Positions 42,017 through 51,499 of a DNA stretch of 64,000 nucleotides are shown one piece after another. Source of the stretch: Ruegeria sp. HKCCA6707. Lineage in GTDB: Bacteria; Pseudomonadota; Alphaproteobacteria; Rhodobacterales; Rhodobacteraceae. The notes below the pieces were generated by a model. That model saw nothing but the letters and a program-made list of their open reading frames with translations. It searched no databases and was not told the origin of the DNA. Each line of letters starts with the position of its first letter. The first letter of the stretch is position 1. Location of the stretch: positions 1-64,000 of the forward strand of contig NZ_WQEG01000012.1 of assembly GCF_013033515.1 (NCBI RefSeq), written 5' to 3'. The translations under genes and the position numbers were made by a program.

Positions 42017-42987
42017 TCCCGCATGTGTGGTTCCAGGTAATCCAACTGTGGATTGACCGGAATGATCCGGTGCGGATTGATGCTTTCGTGGCTAAAGTGA
42101 TAGTGACGCACGATGTGGTTCATATTCACCGTCTCGGCCACGCCCGGCCACTGATACAATTCGCGCGTATAGGCCCATAGGTTCGGGTAATCGATCAGAC
42201 GCTTGCGGTTGCATTTGAAATGCAGGTGATAGACCGGGTCAAACCGGATCAGGGTTGTGAACAGGCGCCAATCTGCTTCGGTCACGCGCTCGCCCATCAG
42301 GTAGCGGTTTCGCACCAGGCGATCTTCCAGCCAGTCCAAGGTCTCGAACAACGGCGCAACCGCATTGTCATAGGCCTCTTGCGATGTGGCAAAGCCGGAT
42401 TTGTAGACGCCGTTGTTGACGTTCGAATAGATGCGGGCGTTCACCTCTTCGATTTCGTCGCGCATCGCTTCGGGCCAATAGTCGTCGGTGTTTCCGGTGA
42501 TCCTGTCAAAGGCTGAATTGAACATGCGGATGATTTCCGAGCTTTCGTTCGACACGATCGTTTCCTGCACCTTGTCCCACAGGATCGGAACGGTCACGCG
42601 CCCGGAATAGGTAGGATCAGCTTTGGTATAGATCTGATGCGCGAAGTCGAGCCCATAGAGATCGTCGCCTGTGGCACCGTTTTCGTCGGTGTCAAAAGTC
42701 CAGCCTTGTGTCAGCATGTCGGGATGAACAACCGAGACGGAGATATGATTGCTCAGGTCTTTGAGTTCACGGAAGATCAGTGTGCGATGCGCCCAGGGAC
42801 AGGCATGGCTGACATAGAGGTGATACCGTCCGCTTTCCGCCTTGAACCCGCCTTTGCCCGAAGGTCCGGCGGCCCCATCGGCTGTGATCCAGTTGCGAAA
42901 CTGAGCTGCAGATCTTTTGAAAGCGCCATTATTGGATTTGGTGTCATACCACTGGTCGTGCCAGATGCCGTCAACAAGCAGCCCCAT
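41998..42987 (-). CDS. glutathionyl-hydroquinone reductase (YqjG/ECM4, xi-class GST)
   Basis: 329 residues. YHLYVSHACPWAHRTLIFREL contains the catalytic cysteine of the xi class (CPWAHR). The C-terminal helical domain has ARIYSNVNNGVYKSGFATSQEAYD and ERVTEADWRLFTTLIRFDPVYHLHFKCN, both typical. It removes glutathione from glutathionylated hydroquinones. It stands alone. Confidence 0.95.
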   Translation of the reverse strand: MGLLVDGIWHDQWYDTKSNNGAFKRSAAQFRNWITADGAAGPSGKGGFKAESGRYHLYVSHACPWAHRTLIFRELKDLSNHISVSVVHPDMLTQGWTFDTDENGATGDDLYGLDFAHQIYTKADPTYSGRVTVPILWDKVQETIVSNESSEIIRMFNSAFDRITGNTDDYWPEAMRDEIEEVNARIYSNVNNGVYKSGFATSQEAYDNAVAPLFETLDWLEDRLVRNRYLMGERVTEADWRLFTTLIRFDPVYHLHFKCNRKRLIDYPNLWAYTRELYQWPGVAETVNMNHIVRHYHFSHESINPHRIIPVNPQLDYLEPHMRDQRPAA

Positions 42988-43161
42988 CTTTCGTCCTCCG
43001 ATTGGTTGAAGTCGAACCTAGGTCTTGGCTTTGTGTTTTCCTACCGGAATTGACGCGCAGATTGCCTGCAGCGATGCACACAGTCGAAAAGGTCCTGCGC
43101 GTGTTCATTGGATTCTTACCTGGATGGGGTCAAAATAGAGTGCGCTTGGGGAGTTTTTTGA

Positions 43162-43515
43162 ATGAGTACCTATGTTTCAAAAGAAATTCACGCTGAATTG
43201 GACGCTGCGCGAATCGCATCCTTGAAAAAAGCCAGTCGCCTTCGTGTCGAATTTGGCGACAATGCCTATAAAATCCTTTCATTGTGGAAAGATGGCTTTG
43301 CGGTTGAGGCGGCATCAACACCGCGCCTGCGCGGATTGGTCGACATTTTTGATGGGGCAAATCACCTGTATCAATGCCTGATCATCGCGGATGAAGAACA
43401 GGCGGGTGAAATGCGCTACGAATTCAAACGCAGCACGGCGGCGCATGACAAAGCGCCGTTGGATTTCTATCGCGCGCCCGACGCACCGATTGCTTTGCTG
43501 GAATCCGACGAATAG
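43162..43515 (+). CDS. conserved hypothetical cytosolic protein
   Basis: 117 residues. No signal peptide, helix or known motif is seen. The chain runs ARIASLKKASRLRVEFGDNAY, KILSLWKDGFAVEA, LRGLVDIFDGANHLYQCLII and ends acidic. The pattern of strands with a WKDGFAV turn suggests a PilZ-like or small beta-barrel fold, but this is a guess. GGGGAG lies before the ATG. Confidence 0.75.
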   Translation: MSTYVSKEIHAELDAARIASLKKASRLRVEFGDNAYKILSLWKDGFAVEAASTPRLRGLVDIFDGANHLYQCLIIADEEQAGEMRYEFKRSTAAHDKAPLDFYRAPDAPIALLESDE

Positions 43516-43858
43516 GGGTCGGAAGACGCTTCGGGGCGAAGGTGTCGCCACCCTAAGCTTTGAGTGATTCCGCCGTACTCGCCAGCCCAACTTTTTGGCT
43601 CAGGGTGTGATTTTTGAACCTAGACTGTTCGCGCGCATTTCATCACTGGATCCGTTTCCGGAAGGCCAGCACCTATTCTTCATCAGGCCCCATATATGAA
43701 CGACCGTTGTCGGGAAACGCCTGCCAAGGCGCTTTGCGCGGCTCGCCACCGGTGAAAGCAGCTTCAGTGAATGCTTGATTGATCTCCGACTCGGCAAGCA
43801 AGCCGGCAGAATACCGTTTTTGATCTTCCATTTTTTGCCGTGGAATGCTGTCGCTGCC
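43516..43858. other. gap of about 340 bp
   Basis: No gene that I can support. Short frames on both strands have no recognised motif. No terminator is obvious between the hypothetical gene and the convergent PatB-like gene. Confidence 0.4.
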
Positions 43859-45031
43859 TTATTGCAAATCGCCGAATGCCTGTTTCAACCGAACGCAGGC
43901 CTCTTCCACCCGCGCGCGCTGCGTGGCGAGGTTGAAACGCTCGAACGTTTCTCCGCCCGGGCCAAAACCCGGGCCGGATGAGGTGGCGATACGCGCATCT
44001 TCACGCAGGCGTTTCACAAACTCGGCATGGTTCATCCCGGTGCCCGAAAAATCGACCCAAGCCAGATAGGTTGCCTGGAGCGGCATCGACCAGAGCCCAG
44101 GGATTTCGGCAATGGTGGCATCGAACAGCTTGCGGTTTTCATCCAGATGCGCGACCTGAGCATCCGCCCATGCCGCCCCTTCCGGGGAATAGGCGGCCGT
44201 GATCATCGCCACGCCCAATGCGCTGGGATCATAGTCCAGCGTCTGCAACCGGTGGCGCATTTCCGCGCGCAGTTTCGGGTCTGGGATGATCATATTCCCG
44301 GTGCGCTGACCGGCGATGTTGAAGGTTTTCGATGCGGCGGTCAGGGTCACTGTCCAAGGGCGTGCCTCGGGGGCAGCGATATCCATCGGCACAAACGTGT
44401 TTCCGGGATAGACAAGGTCGTGATGAATCTCGTCCGATACCAGTATCAACCCGTTCCGCTTGGCAAAACCCGCCACCGCGCGCAGCTCATCCGCGGTCCA
44501 GACCCGGCCCGAAGGGTTCTGCGGAGAACACCACAGCAACAGCTTTTCGGACCCGTCCAGGCGCTGTTGCGCATCCTCCAGATCCAGCGCATAGCTGTCG
44601 CCATCGCGCACCAAGGGGCATTCGACCAGACGTCGACCGGCCTTGTTCACCTTATGCGCAAACTCATGATAGACAGGCGAGAAGATCACCACGCCATCGC
44701 CCGGTGCGCTCCAGACGTCCAGCGACAAGGCAATCGCGTTGCCCAAACCTTGCGAGGTGAGAATCCAATCCGTGTCGATCTGCCAGTTGTGACGCGTGTT
44801 CATCCACCACTGCACCGCGTTCAAGTAGTCCGGGTGTATCCACGAATATCCAAACGCGCCGTGTTCTGCGGCCGCGCGCACGGCCTCGATCACGCAAGGG
44901 GCGGTCGCATAGTCGGAATCTGCCGTCCACATGGCCAAGCCATCTTCGGGCGACACGCCATAGAGACGCTCCATCTTGTCCCATTTTGAAGAGTTGGTGC
45001 CCCGGCGGTCGATCAGGTCGTTGAAAGTCAT
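43859..45031 (-). CDS. PatB/MalY-type aminotransferase (probable C-S lyase)
   Basis: 390 residues from the ATG at 45031, where the family opening FNDLIDRRGTNSSKWDKM begins; the longer frame to 45082 is not needed. Fold type I PLP enzyme: WCSPQNPSGRVW, LVSDEIHHDLVY, and the lysine in LTAASKTFNIAGQR. MalY/PatB enzymes cleave cystathionine or cysteine conjugates. The start lies 94 bp from the divergent def gene. Confidence 0.94.
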   Translation of the reverse strand: MTFNDLIDRRGTNSSKWDKMERLYGVSPEDGLAMWTADSDYATAPCVIEAVRAAAEHGAFGYSWIHPDYLNAVQWWMNTRHNWQIDTDWILTSQGLGNAIALSLDVWSAPGDGVVIFSPVYHEFAHKVNKAGRRLVECPLVRDGDSYALDLEDAQQRLDGSEKLLLWCSPQNPSGRVWTADELRAVAGFAKRNGLILVSDEIHHDLVYPGNTFVPMDIAAPEARPWTVTLTAASKTFNIAGQRTGNMIIPDPKLRAEMRHRLQTLDYDPSALGVAMITAAYSPEGAAWADAQVAHLDENRKLFDATIAEIPGLWSMPLQATYLAWVDFSGTGMNHAEFVKRLREDARIATSSGPGFGPGGETFERFNLATQRARVEEACVRLKQAFGDLQ

Positions 45032-45125
45032 GTCATCTCCATCTGTCGGGGCGAAAGCTAACCACAAATCGATCGGGTGCAAGGGGGCCGTTGCGGTGAC
45101 GGGCGCGATGGCCTAAATCAGCCTC

Positions 45126-45644
45126 ATGAAACGCAATATCCTGATCCATCCTGACCCCCGCCTGAAAAAGGTTTGCGCGCCGGTGGCCGATATCACCGAC
45201 GAACTGCGTAGCCTGGCCGATGACATGTTGGAAACGATGTATGACGCTCCGGGCATCGGCCTCGCGGCACCTCAGATCGGGGTGCTGGACCGGCTGATCG
45301 TGGTGGATTGCGTCAAAGAAGAAGGCGAGTCTCCGCGCCCGTTGATCATGTTCAACCCCGAGATCATCGCGTCATCGGATGAGACGAATGTCTACGAAGA
45401 AGGCTGCTTGTCGATCCCCGAGCAATATGCCGAGGTCACGCGCCCCAAGGTGGTGGATGTCGCCTGGCTGGACCGTGACGGAAACGCGCAGCAAGAGACG
45501 TTCGACGGGTTGTGGGCCACATGTGTGCAGCACGAGATTGATCATTTGAACGGCAAGCTGTTCATCGACTATCTCAAACCACTCAAGCGTCAGATGATCA
45601 CGCGCAAGATGCAAAAGCTCAAACGTGAACGGGCGCGCGCATGA
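45126..45644 (+). CDS. peptide deformylase
   Basis: 172 residues with the three motifs intact: GIGLAAPQ (43-50), EGCLS (92-96, metal-binding Cys) and HEIDH (136-140, two metal-binding His and catalytic Glu). It removes the formyl group from new proteins. It overlaps the second, deformylase-like gene by 4 bp (ATGA) and heads the operon with fmt. Confidence 0.98.
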   Translation: MKRNILIHPDPRLKKVCAPVADITDELRSLADDMLETMYDAPGIGLAAPQIGVLDRLIVVDCVKEEGESPRPLIMFNPEIIASSDETNVYEEGCLSIPEQYAEVTRPKVVDVAWLDRDGNAQQETFDGLWATCVQHEIDHLNGKLFIDYLKPLKRQMITRKMQKLKRERARA

Positions 45645-46135
45645 CGGTGCGCACATGCCTGCCTTGGCCTGACAAACGCCTGCGCACCAAGGCCGAAAAA
45701 GTATCCGAGATCACCGATGAGATCCGTGCCATCTGGGACGATATGATCGACACGATGGAGGCGATGCCAGGCGTTGGACTGGCAGCGCCACAGATCGGGG
45801 TGATGTTGCGATTGGCGGTTGTTGACGGATCGACGCAGCGCGGCAAGGCGGTGCGTCTGGCCAATCCCGAGATCCTGCACAGCTCAGTCGAGCTGCGTGA
45901 ACATGATGAGGCCAGCCCAAACCTGCCGGGTGTCTCGGCCAAGGTGAAACGCCCTCGCGCGGTGACCGTGCGGTTTCTGAACGAACAGGGCATGATCGAC
46001 CGCCGCGACTTTGTCGGGATCGAAGCCACCAGCGTGCAGCATCAGATCGACCATTTGAACGGGCGGATGTATTTTGACCGGCTGAGCAAGGTCAAGCGCG
46101 ACATGCTGCTGCGCAAGGCCAAGAAACAGGGGTAG
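45641..46135 (+). CDS. deformylase-like protein lacking catalytic residues
   Basis: 164 residues, clearly homologous to the preceding deformylase. Motif 1 is kept (GVGLAAPQ, 44-51). Motif 2, normally EGCLS, reads EASPN (90-94), so the metal-binding cysteine is gone. Motif 3, normally HEIDH, reads HQIDH (134-138), so the catalytic glutamate is glutamine. The protein is not expected to deformylate peptides and may bind N-termini or regulate the active enzyme. The gene is coupled to def and 2 bp ahead of fmt, and the frame is intact, so it is not decaying. Confidence 0.9.
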   Translation: MTVRTCLPWPDKRLRTKAEKVSEITDEIRAIWDDMIDTMEAMPGVGLAAPQIGVMLRLAVVDGSTQRGKAVRLANPEILHSSVELREHDEASPNLPGVSAKVKRPRAVTVRFLNEQGMIDRRDFVGIEATSVQHQIDHLNGRMYFDRLSKVKRDMLLRKAKKQG

Positions 46136-46137
46136 CG

Positions 46138-47052
46138 ATGCGTGTTATCTTCATGGGAACGCCGGAATTCTCGGTGCCGGTGCTGGATGCGCTGATCGAG
46201 GCCGGGCACGAGATCGCCGCCGTCTATTGTCAGTCGCCGCGTCCTGCCGGGCGGGGTAAGAAAGATCGTCCAACGCCGGTGCATGCGCGGGCTGCAGCCT
46301 TGGGGTTAGAGGTGCGGCATCCGACCTCTTTGAAATCCCCCGAAGAACAAGACCGTTTTGCTGCAGTGAAAGCTGATGTGGCCGTGGTGGTCGCCTATGG
46401 GCTGATCTTGCCGCAACCCATTCTGGATGCGCCCAGCCAAGGGTGTCTGAATATCCATGCCAGCCTGTTGCCGCGCTGGCGCGGGGCGGCACCGATCCAC
46501 CGTGCGATCATGGCCGGTGACGCGCAGACCGGGATCTGTATCATGCAGATGGAGGCCGGGCTGGACACCGGGTCCGTTCTGCTGCGTCAGGCCACTGATA
46601 TCGGGGCTGAGGAAACCACCGCCCAGCTACATGATCGCCTGTCGGATATGGGGGCGGCGCTGATTGTTCGGGCCTTGGCCCAATTGCCGGACCTGACCCC
46701 GGAACCTCAACCCGAGGCAGGCGTGACCTATGCCAGCAAGATCGACAAAGCCGAAGCGCGCATCGACTGGTCAGCACCCGCCTCCGAGGTGGATCGAAAA
46801 ATCCGCGGGCTGTCTCCGTTTCCTGGCGCGTGGACTGAAATCGAGGGCGAGCGGATCAAGTTGCTCTCCTCTCGGCTGGCCGAGGGGCAGGGATCGGTGG
46901 GAGAGGTGCTGGATGACCAGCTGCGCGTGGCCTGTGGGGAAGGTGCGGTTGAGTTGTTGCGCTTGCAACGGGCGGGCAAAGGCGCGCAGGATAGGGAAAC
47001 TTTCTTGCGAGGGTGGCCGATCCCGGTCGGCACCCGTCTTTCGTCGGAGTAG
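46138..47052 (+). CDS. methionyl-tRNA formyltransferase Fmt
   Basis: 304 residues. [21 protein letters not shown] starts the formyltransferase domain; [33 protein letters not shown] (SLLPRWRG signature) and the C-terminal OB-like domain follow. It uses 10-formyl-THF to formylate Met-tRNA for initiation. It is the natural partner of def in this operon. Confidence 0.98.
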   Translation: MRVIFMGTPEFSVPVLDALIEAGHEIAAVYCQSPRPAGRGKKDRPTPVHARAAALGLEVRHPTSLKSPEEQDRFAAVKADVAVVVAYGLILPQPILDAPSQGCLNIHASLLPRWRGAAPIHRAIMAGDAQTGICIMQMEAGLDTGSVLLRQATDIGAEETTAQLHDRLSDMGAALIVRALAQLPDLTPEPQPEAGVTYASKIDKAEARIDWSAPASEVDRKIRGLSPFPGAWTEIEGERIKLLSSRLAEGQGSVGEVLDDQLRVACGEGAVELLRLQRAGKGAQDRETFLRGWPIPVGTRLSSE

Positions 47053-47058
47053 ACCGCC

Positions 47059-47295
47059 ATGTTCATGGTCCTGATGGGCACTGTCGTGATTGCCGGGATT
47101 GTGGGCTATCTATCCGAGAAGACCGGGTTCACCCATAACGGGTACCTGCCGTCGATCATCATATGTGTCGGCGGCGCGTTCCTGTTCTATTTCGTCCGCA
47201 TCATGTTTGGCATCAGCTTTGGACCGCCGGGACTTGATGCGGTGCTGTCTTCGATTGGTGCGCTGATCATCGTCCCCACGCATTGGAGAAAATGA
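47059..47295 (+). CDS. small membrane protein, GlsB/YeaQ-like size
   Basis: 78 residues with two to three hydrophobic helices, starting FMVLMGTVVIAGIVGYL, then an ICVGGAFLFYFVRIMFG helix and a last one ending IIVPTHWRK. It resembles the next gene in size and helix pattern. Function unknown. It follows fmt by 6 bp and precedes the next gene by 1 bp, so all are co-transcribed. Confidence 0.8.
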   Translation: MFMVLMGTVVIAGIVGYLSEKTGFTHNGYLPSIIICVGGAFLFYFVRIMFGISFGPPGLDAVLSSIGALIIVPTHWRK

Positions 47296-47296
47296 C

Positions 47297-47533
47297 ATGC
47301 CCATCGTCGTGTTGATCATCATCGGAGCCGCAGCCGGTTTTCTAGCCACACGCCTGATGCGGATCGAAGCAAGCATCCCGGCCACGCTATTGATCGGTAT
47401 TGTCGGCGCCCTTTTGGGTGGGGTGATCCTACGTTCGCTTGCCTCGGTGATGGGCTGGATGTCCGGTTTCGTCGGTGCGGTTCTGGGCGCTTTGCTGGTG
47501 ATCTGGATCTGGAAAACCTACCTGCGGCGCTAA
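47297..47533 (+). CDS. GlsB/YeaQ/YmgE-type small membrane protein
   Basis: 78 residues with three helices and the glycine-rich packing of the transglycosylase-associated GlsB/YeaQ/YmgE family (GAAAGFLATRLM, GIVGALLGGVIL, GFVGAVLGALLVIWIW). Exact function is unknown; members are linked to stress. Its 3' end overlaps the convergent TRIC-type gene by 4 bp. Confidence 0.85.
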   Translation: MPIVVLIIIGAAAGFLATRLMRIEASIPATLLIGIVGALLGGVILRSLASVMGWMSGFVGAVLGALLVIWIWKTYLRR

Positions 47534-48153
47534 GCCGATGGTGGGCGCCCTTTGTAAACCGGTAGTTGCCAGCCAAACAACAAGGATCCGGCCCTGAGCC
47601 CCCAACAGACCAAAGCGCAGAGGCCAAGCGCGGGTAGAGCATCCAAACCCAACCGGGTCGCCATGACAGCCGTCACTGCCCCTGCAAAAGCGCAGGTCAC
47701 GTAAAGTTCACTTTGTTTCAGCACCAACGGCACTTCATTGCAGACCACATCGCGCATCAAACCACCCAGGCAGCCGGTGGTCACACCCATCAGCACGACA
47801 ATCACCCCCGACTGATCCAGTGACAGGGCTGCGCCTGTCCCCGCCGCGACTGCGATGGACAGGGCAAAACTGTCCAGCCAGATCAGCCAGCGGTAACGGC
47901 TTTCAACCAGATGTGCGGTGAAGAACACCAGAACGGCTGCTGCACAGGCGATCAGGACATAGTTGGGTTGACACACCCAGAAAACCGGATGTCGGTCCAG
48001 CAGCAGATCTCGTACCGTGCCACCGCCTACCGCCGTCAGGCAGGCGATGAACGCAAATCCCACAAGGTCCAGCTGCGCCCGGCTGGCGACCAGCGCCCCG
48101 GTCAGGGCAAAGACCAGAACCGATGCGTAATCCAGCAGCGACAGCTCCGTCAT
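47530..48153 (-). CDS. TRIC/UPF0126-type cation channel family protein
   Basis: 207 residues from the ATG at 48153; the longer frame is rejected since it runs into rnhA. Seven hydrophobic segments with two glycine-rich half-repeats: [20 protein letters not shown] and [21 protein letters not shown]. This matches bacterial relatives of the trimeric intracellular cation channel (UPF0126, YadS-like). The ATG overlaps the rnhA stop by 4 bp. Confidence 0.92.
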   Translation of the reverse strand: MTELSLLDYASVLVFALTGALVASRAQLDLVGFAFIACLTAVGGGTVRDLLLDRHPVFWVCQPNYVLIACAAAVLVFFTAHLVESRYRWLIWLDSFALSIAVAAGTGAALSLDQSGVIVVLMGVTTGCLGGLMRDVVCNEVPLVLKQSELYVTCAFAGAVTAVMATRLGLDALPALGLCALVCWGLRAGSLLFGWQLPVYKGRPPSA

Positions 48154-48617
48154 GCTTCTGACTTTTTGGGTTTGAACGGGGCCATACCGGCACGCGCCAA
48201 TTCGTCGGCGCGCTCGTTTTCGGGATGACCTGCATGACCTTTGACCCATTCCCATGTCACATCGTGCCGCTCTTGCGCCGCATCCAGACGCTGCCAAAGG
48301 TCCACATTCTTGACGGGTTTTTTGTTCGAGGTTTTCCAGCCGTTCCGTTTCCAGCCGAAAATCCAGCCGGTCACACCGTTTTTCACATAGGCGCTGTCAG
48401 TCACGATGGTGATGGTGGACGCGCGCTCCAGCGTTTCAAGCGCGCTGATCGCGGCGAGAAGCTCCATCCTGTTATTGGTGGTTTCCGCCTCGCCGCCGTT
48501 CAGTTCGCGTTCCTTCAGAACGGTCTCGCCTTGCATGGCGCGCAGCAAGACTCCCCAGCCCCCGGGGCCCGGATTGCCGGAACAGGCCCCATCGGTATAG
48601 GCAAAAAGCTCAGGCAT
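48150..48617 (-). CDS. ribonuclease HI
   Basis: 155 residues from the ATG at 48617. The catalytic acids are found in [16 protein letters not shown] (Asp), NRMELLAAI (Glu), [12 protein letters not shown] (Asp) and the late [12 protein letters not shown] (Asp), with the His loop before it. It cuts the RNA of RNA-DNA hybrids. It overlaps the methyltransferase gene by 8 bp upstream. Confidence 0.96.
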   Translation of the reverse strand: MPELFAYTDGACSGNPGPGGWGVLLRAMQGETVLKERELNGGEAETTNNRMELLAAISALETLERASTITIVTDSAYVKNGVTGWIFGWKRNGWKTSNKKPVKNVDLWQRLDAAQERHDVTWEWVKGHAGHPENERADELARAGMAPFKPKKSEA

Positions 48618-49203
48618 AGGTGTGCAATCCGATCCAGTCCGACTCCGAGCCATCCAGGCCCGTTCCGCGACCGGTGCGTTGGCTGACTACCGTGAAACCG
48701 GCATCCTTCATGTAGGTCTTCAATTCATCCTCGGAATAATAGCTATAGAACCGCCCCAGCCGATCCGGGCCTTCACCTTGGCCCAATTTCATCGCGATAA
48801 AGAAGATGCCACGGGGTTTCAACGCATTCTGAATAGCGGCCAGATGGCTGGGAAATTGCGCCCGTGCGGCGTGGAGCAGGCTGAAATTGGCCCAAATCCC
48901 ATCATACAGGCCTGCAGCGTCAAGGTCTGCGAATCCGGCTTGTCGGGCTGTCACGCCGGGATGGGTCGAGGCAAGTTCGACCATGCGGGCTGAGGCATCT
49001 GTCGCGTCCACAACCAATCCGGCTTGGGCCATAAGCGCGGCCGAGGTTCCCGGCCCGCATCCAAGATCCAAGACGCGTCCACCTGCGGGAATTGCAGCGA
49101 TGAACTCGGAAACCCGAGGATCGGCTGCGTTGTCCTCATTGGTAAGCTGCGCATATTTTTCGGCTTGAGCGTCATAGACGGCAATGGTGTCTTGATCGGT
49201 CAC
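48610..49203 (-). CDS. SAM-dependent methyltransferase (class I)
   Basis: 197 residues from a GTG at 49203, chosen because it overlaps the stop of the preceding gene by 4 bp (GTGA) and the sequence upstream of it is not protein-like. Motif I is [16 protein letters not shown], followed by [12 protein letters not shown] and a final [11 protein letters not shown]. The substrate is unknown. Confidence 0.92.
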   Translation of the reverse strand: MTDQDTIAVYDAQAEKYAQLTNEDNAADPRVSEFIAAIPAGGRVLDLGCGPGTSAALMAQAGLVVDATDASARMVELASTHPGVTARQAGFADLDAAGLYDGIWANFSLLHAARAQFPSHLAAIQNALKPRGIFFIAMKLGQGEGPDRLGRFYSYYSEDELKTYMKDAGFTVVSQRTGRGTGLDGSESDWIGLHTYA

Positions 49204-49652
49204 AGGTACACTCCGACGGCCAGGCACAAAACAACGACGGTGGTGAGCAACAGGCGCAGTTTCAGCCACCAACGCGGTGCCAGCCCCCATTGCCAGAATA
49301 GGGCATCCAGGATCAGAAGGCCGACAAAGCCGGTCATCAGGTTCAGGCCGGCAGCCACAGGTCCACCTCCTGTCATGAAAAACGCCCACAGGGCAGGCAG
49401 CACTGACAGGCCATAACAGATTGTCGCCTTGGTTCCCGCGGTTTTTGTGGCGAAGCCCCAGAGAACCCCGGACATAAAGCTGAGGATGACCGAGCCATAG
49501 AACAGCTGCACATAAGGCCCGACCATCCGTGGCCCCAAGGCACGGCTGCCCCAGGCCTGAAGATCGTTATTCAAAAGAGTCAGCGCCCCCCAAACAAAGG
49601 GTATCAGGCCCGCCAATGCCAAGAACAGGGGGGCACGGGGAATGCCGTTCAT
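49200..49652 (-). CDS. DUF3429 membrane protein
   Basis: 150 residues with about five helices. [37 protein letters not shown] and a [19 protein letters not shown] stretch match the DUF3429 family of unknown function. It overlaps ispH by 4 bp and the methyltransferase by 4 bp, forming the run ispH-DUF3429-methyltransferase-rnhA-TRIC. Confidence 0.9.
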   Translation of the reverse strand: MNGIPRAPLFLALAGLIPFVWGALTLLNNDLQAWGSRALGPRMVGPYVQLFYGSVILSFMSGVLWGFATKTAGTKATICYGLSVLPALWAFFMTGGGPVAAGLNLMTGFVGLLILDALFWQWGLAPRWWLKLRLLLTTVVVLCLAVGVYL

Positions 49653-50602
49653 GCAGGTTCTCGCAAAACGCGCGGGACTTTGAATTCGACGTTTTCGGTT
49701 GCGGTTTCCACAGGTGTAACGGTGACGTCGTAATGGGCGCGAAACGCGTCGACGACCTCGTTTACGAGGACCTCGGGGGCTGAGGCACCGGCGGTGATCG
49801 CGACGCTGGAAATCCCCTCAAGCGCGCGCCAGTCAATATCTGTCGCGCGCTGAACAAGTTGCGCATAATTGCAGCCTGCGCGCGACGCGACTTCGACAAG
49901 GCGGCGCGAGTTCGACGAGTTGGGCGCGCCCACTACCAGCAATGCATCTGATTTTGGCGCCACGGCTTTTACCGCTTCCTGCCGGTTGGTGGTCGCATAG
50001 CAGATATCTTCCTTGTGTGGGCCGACAATGGCCGGGAAGCGATCTTGCAGCGCGGCGATGATGTCCTTCGTGTCATCCACCGAAAGCGTGGTTTGGGTGA
50101 CAAAGGCTAGCTTTTCCGGGTTGCGGACCGTCACGGTTGCGACATCTGCGACGGTTTCTACCAGCAGCACCTCACCCTCGGGCAGTTGTCCCATGGTGCC
50201 AATAGTCTCGGGGTGGCCTTTATGGCCGATCATGATCATCTGTAGCCCGGCATCCGAATGGCGTTGCGCCTCGACATGCACTTTCGATACCAAAGGGCAG
50301 GTGGCATCGACAAACACCATTTGGCGCTGAGACGCCTCCGCGGGAACCGACTTCGGAACCCCGTGCGCCGAGAACACGACGGGCCGGTCGTCAGGACATT
50401 CATCCAATTCTTCGACAAAGACCGCGCCTTTGTCGCGTAGGCTGTCGACCACGAATTTGTTGTGCACGATCTCATGGCGCACATAGACGGGCGCCCCCCA
50501 TTTCTCGATTGCCATTTCGACAATCTTGATCGCGCGATCCACACCGGCGCAGAACCCGCGCGGGGCGGCAAGGTACAAGGTCAGGGGGGGCTTGGTCATC
50601 AT
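49649..50602 (-). CDS. 4-hydroxy-3-methylbut-2-enyl diphosphate reductase IspH
   Basis: 317 residues. The three iron-sulfur cysteines are in [22 protein letters not shown] and [22 protein letters not shown] is also typical. It makes IPP and DMAPP in the last step of the MEP isoprenoid pathway. AAGGAGACAG precedes the two adjacent ATG codons. It leads a five-gene operon. Confidence 0.98.
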   Translation of the reverse strand: MMTKPPLTLYLAAPRGFCAGVDRAIKIVEMAIEKWGAPVYVRHEIVHNKFVVDSLRDKGAVFVEELDECPDDRPVVFSAHGVPKSVPAEASQRQMVFVDATCPLVSKVHVEAQRHSDAGLQMIMIGHKGHPETIGTMGQLPEGEVLLVETVADVATVTVRNPEKLAFVTQTTLSVDDTKDIIAALQDRFPAIVGPHKEDICYATTNRQEAVKAVAPKSDALLVVGAPNSSNSRRLVEVASRAGCNYAQLVQRATDIDWRALEGISSVAITAGASAPEVLVNEVVDAFRAHYDVTVTPVETATENVEFKVPRVLREPA

Positions 50603-50722
50603 CTGTCTCCTTACGAGGCAGTTAGGTCTTTTACCTGCCTTGGTCCAGACAGGAGCGCGTCATTTGTTTGACATGAATCGTAGATAAGAAACAGGTGTTT
50701 GATCACCAAGTCTTAGTTAAAG

Positions 50723-50756
50723 AAACGCGGCCAGGGCAAATGCTCTGACCGCGTTT
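50723..50756 (-). terminator. strong hairpin terminator after the NYN-domain gene
   Basis: AAACGCGG(C)CAG.GC, loop AAAT, GC.CTG(A)CCGCGTTT, with one C-A mismatch and one G-T pair. On the minus strand it is followed by TTTCTTTAA; on the plus strand by ATTTTTTTTC. It lies between the NYN gene and ispH and could act in both directions. Confidence 0.75.
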
Positions 50757-50786
50757 ATTTTTTTCGCTTGTGTGGGCCAGAAAAGC

Positions 50787-51362
50787 TTAGCTGCCTCCGG
50801 CCACTGCTACGCCGCGCGTATCGGTTGGCATTTCGCGAGGTGGGCGGCCAATGACGTCGCGCAGATCTTCCAATTCGATGAAATTATCTGCCTGGCGGCG
50901 CAACTCATCCGAGATCATCGGGGGTTGGCTGCGAATGGTCGACACGACCGAGACCCGAACGCCTTGACGTTGCAGGCTGGCAATCAGCGGGCGGAAATCC
51001 CCATCGCCCGAGAACAGCACAATGTGATCAACGCGTGGTGCAAGCTCCATGGCGTCGACGGTCAATTCGATGTCCATGTTGCCTTTGACTTTCCGACGCC
51101 CCATCGCGTCGGTGTATTCCTTGGCTGGTTTGGTCACCATGGTGAAGCCGTTGTAGTGCAACCAATCTACCAAAGGCCGGATCGGCGAATATTCGTCGTT
51201 TTCCAGTAGTGCGGTGTAGTAGAATGCCCTAAGCAGTTTGCCTCGGCGCATGAATTCCTGGCGGAGGAGTTTGTAGTCGATGTCGAACCCAAGCGCTTTG
51301 GCGGCGGCATAGAGGTTCGATCCATCGATGAACAGCGCTAGCCGTTCGTCTTTGTAGAACAT
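50787..51362 (-). CDS. NYN-domain protein (LabA/DUF88-like putative nuclease)
   Basis: 191 residues from the ATG at 51362 behind AAAGGGTC. The acidic cluster of PIN/NYN-type ribonucleases is seen in ALFIDGSNLYAAAKALG, KGNMDIELTVDAME and IVLFSGDGDFRPLI. RNA targets are unknown. It is divergent from folK, with about 137 bp between starts. Confidence 0.92.
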   Translation of the reverse strand: MFYKDERLALFIDGSNLYAAAKALGFDIDYKLLRQEFMRRGKLLRAFYYTALLENDEYSPIRPLVDWLHYNGFTMVTKPAKEYTDAMGRRKVKGNMDIELTVDAMELAPRVDHIVLFSGDGDFRPLIASLQRQGVRVSVVSTIRSQPPMISDELRRQADNFIELEDLRDVIGRPPREMPTDTRGVAVAGGS

Positions 51363-51499
51363 AAAAAGACCCTTTCGGTACAAGACATCGTGCCGTGAGA
51401 TCCGTGAGTGAGAAAAAATTGGTCAGCACAATGATGAGCCTAAAATAAGTCATTTGGCTGTTACCGCAAGTATTCTCTGAACCGAATATGGAGGTATCC

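Noticed and set aside
43600..43797. 65-codon minus-strand frame in the 43.5-43.9 kb gap
   Set aside because: No ribosome site, no known motif and arginine/serine-rich composition typical of chance frames in GC-rich DNA.
45641..46135. annotation of the second deformylase-like gene as a working peptide deformylase
   Set aside because: The metal-binding Cys and the catalytic Glu are both replaced, so enzymatic activity should not be assumed.
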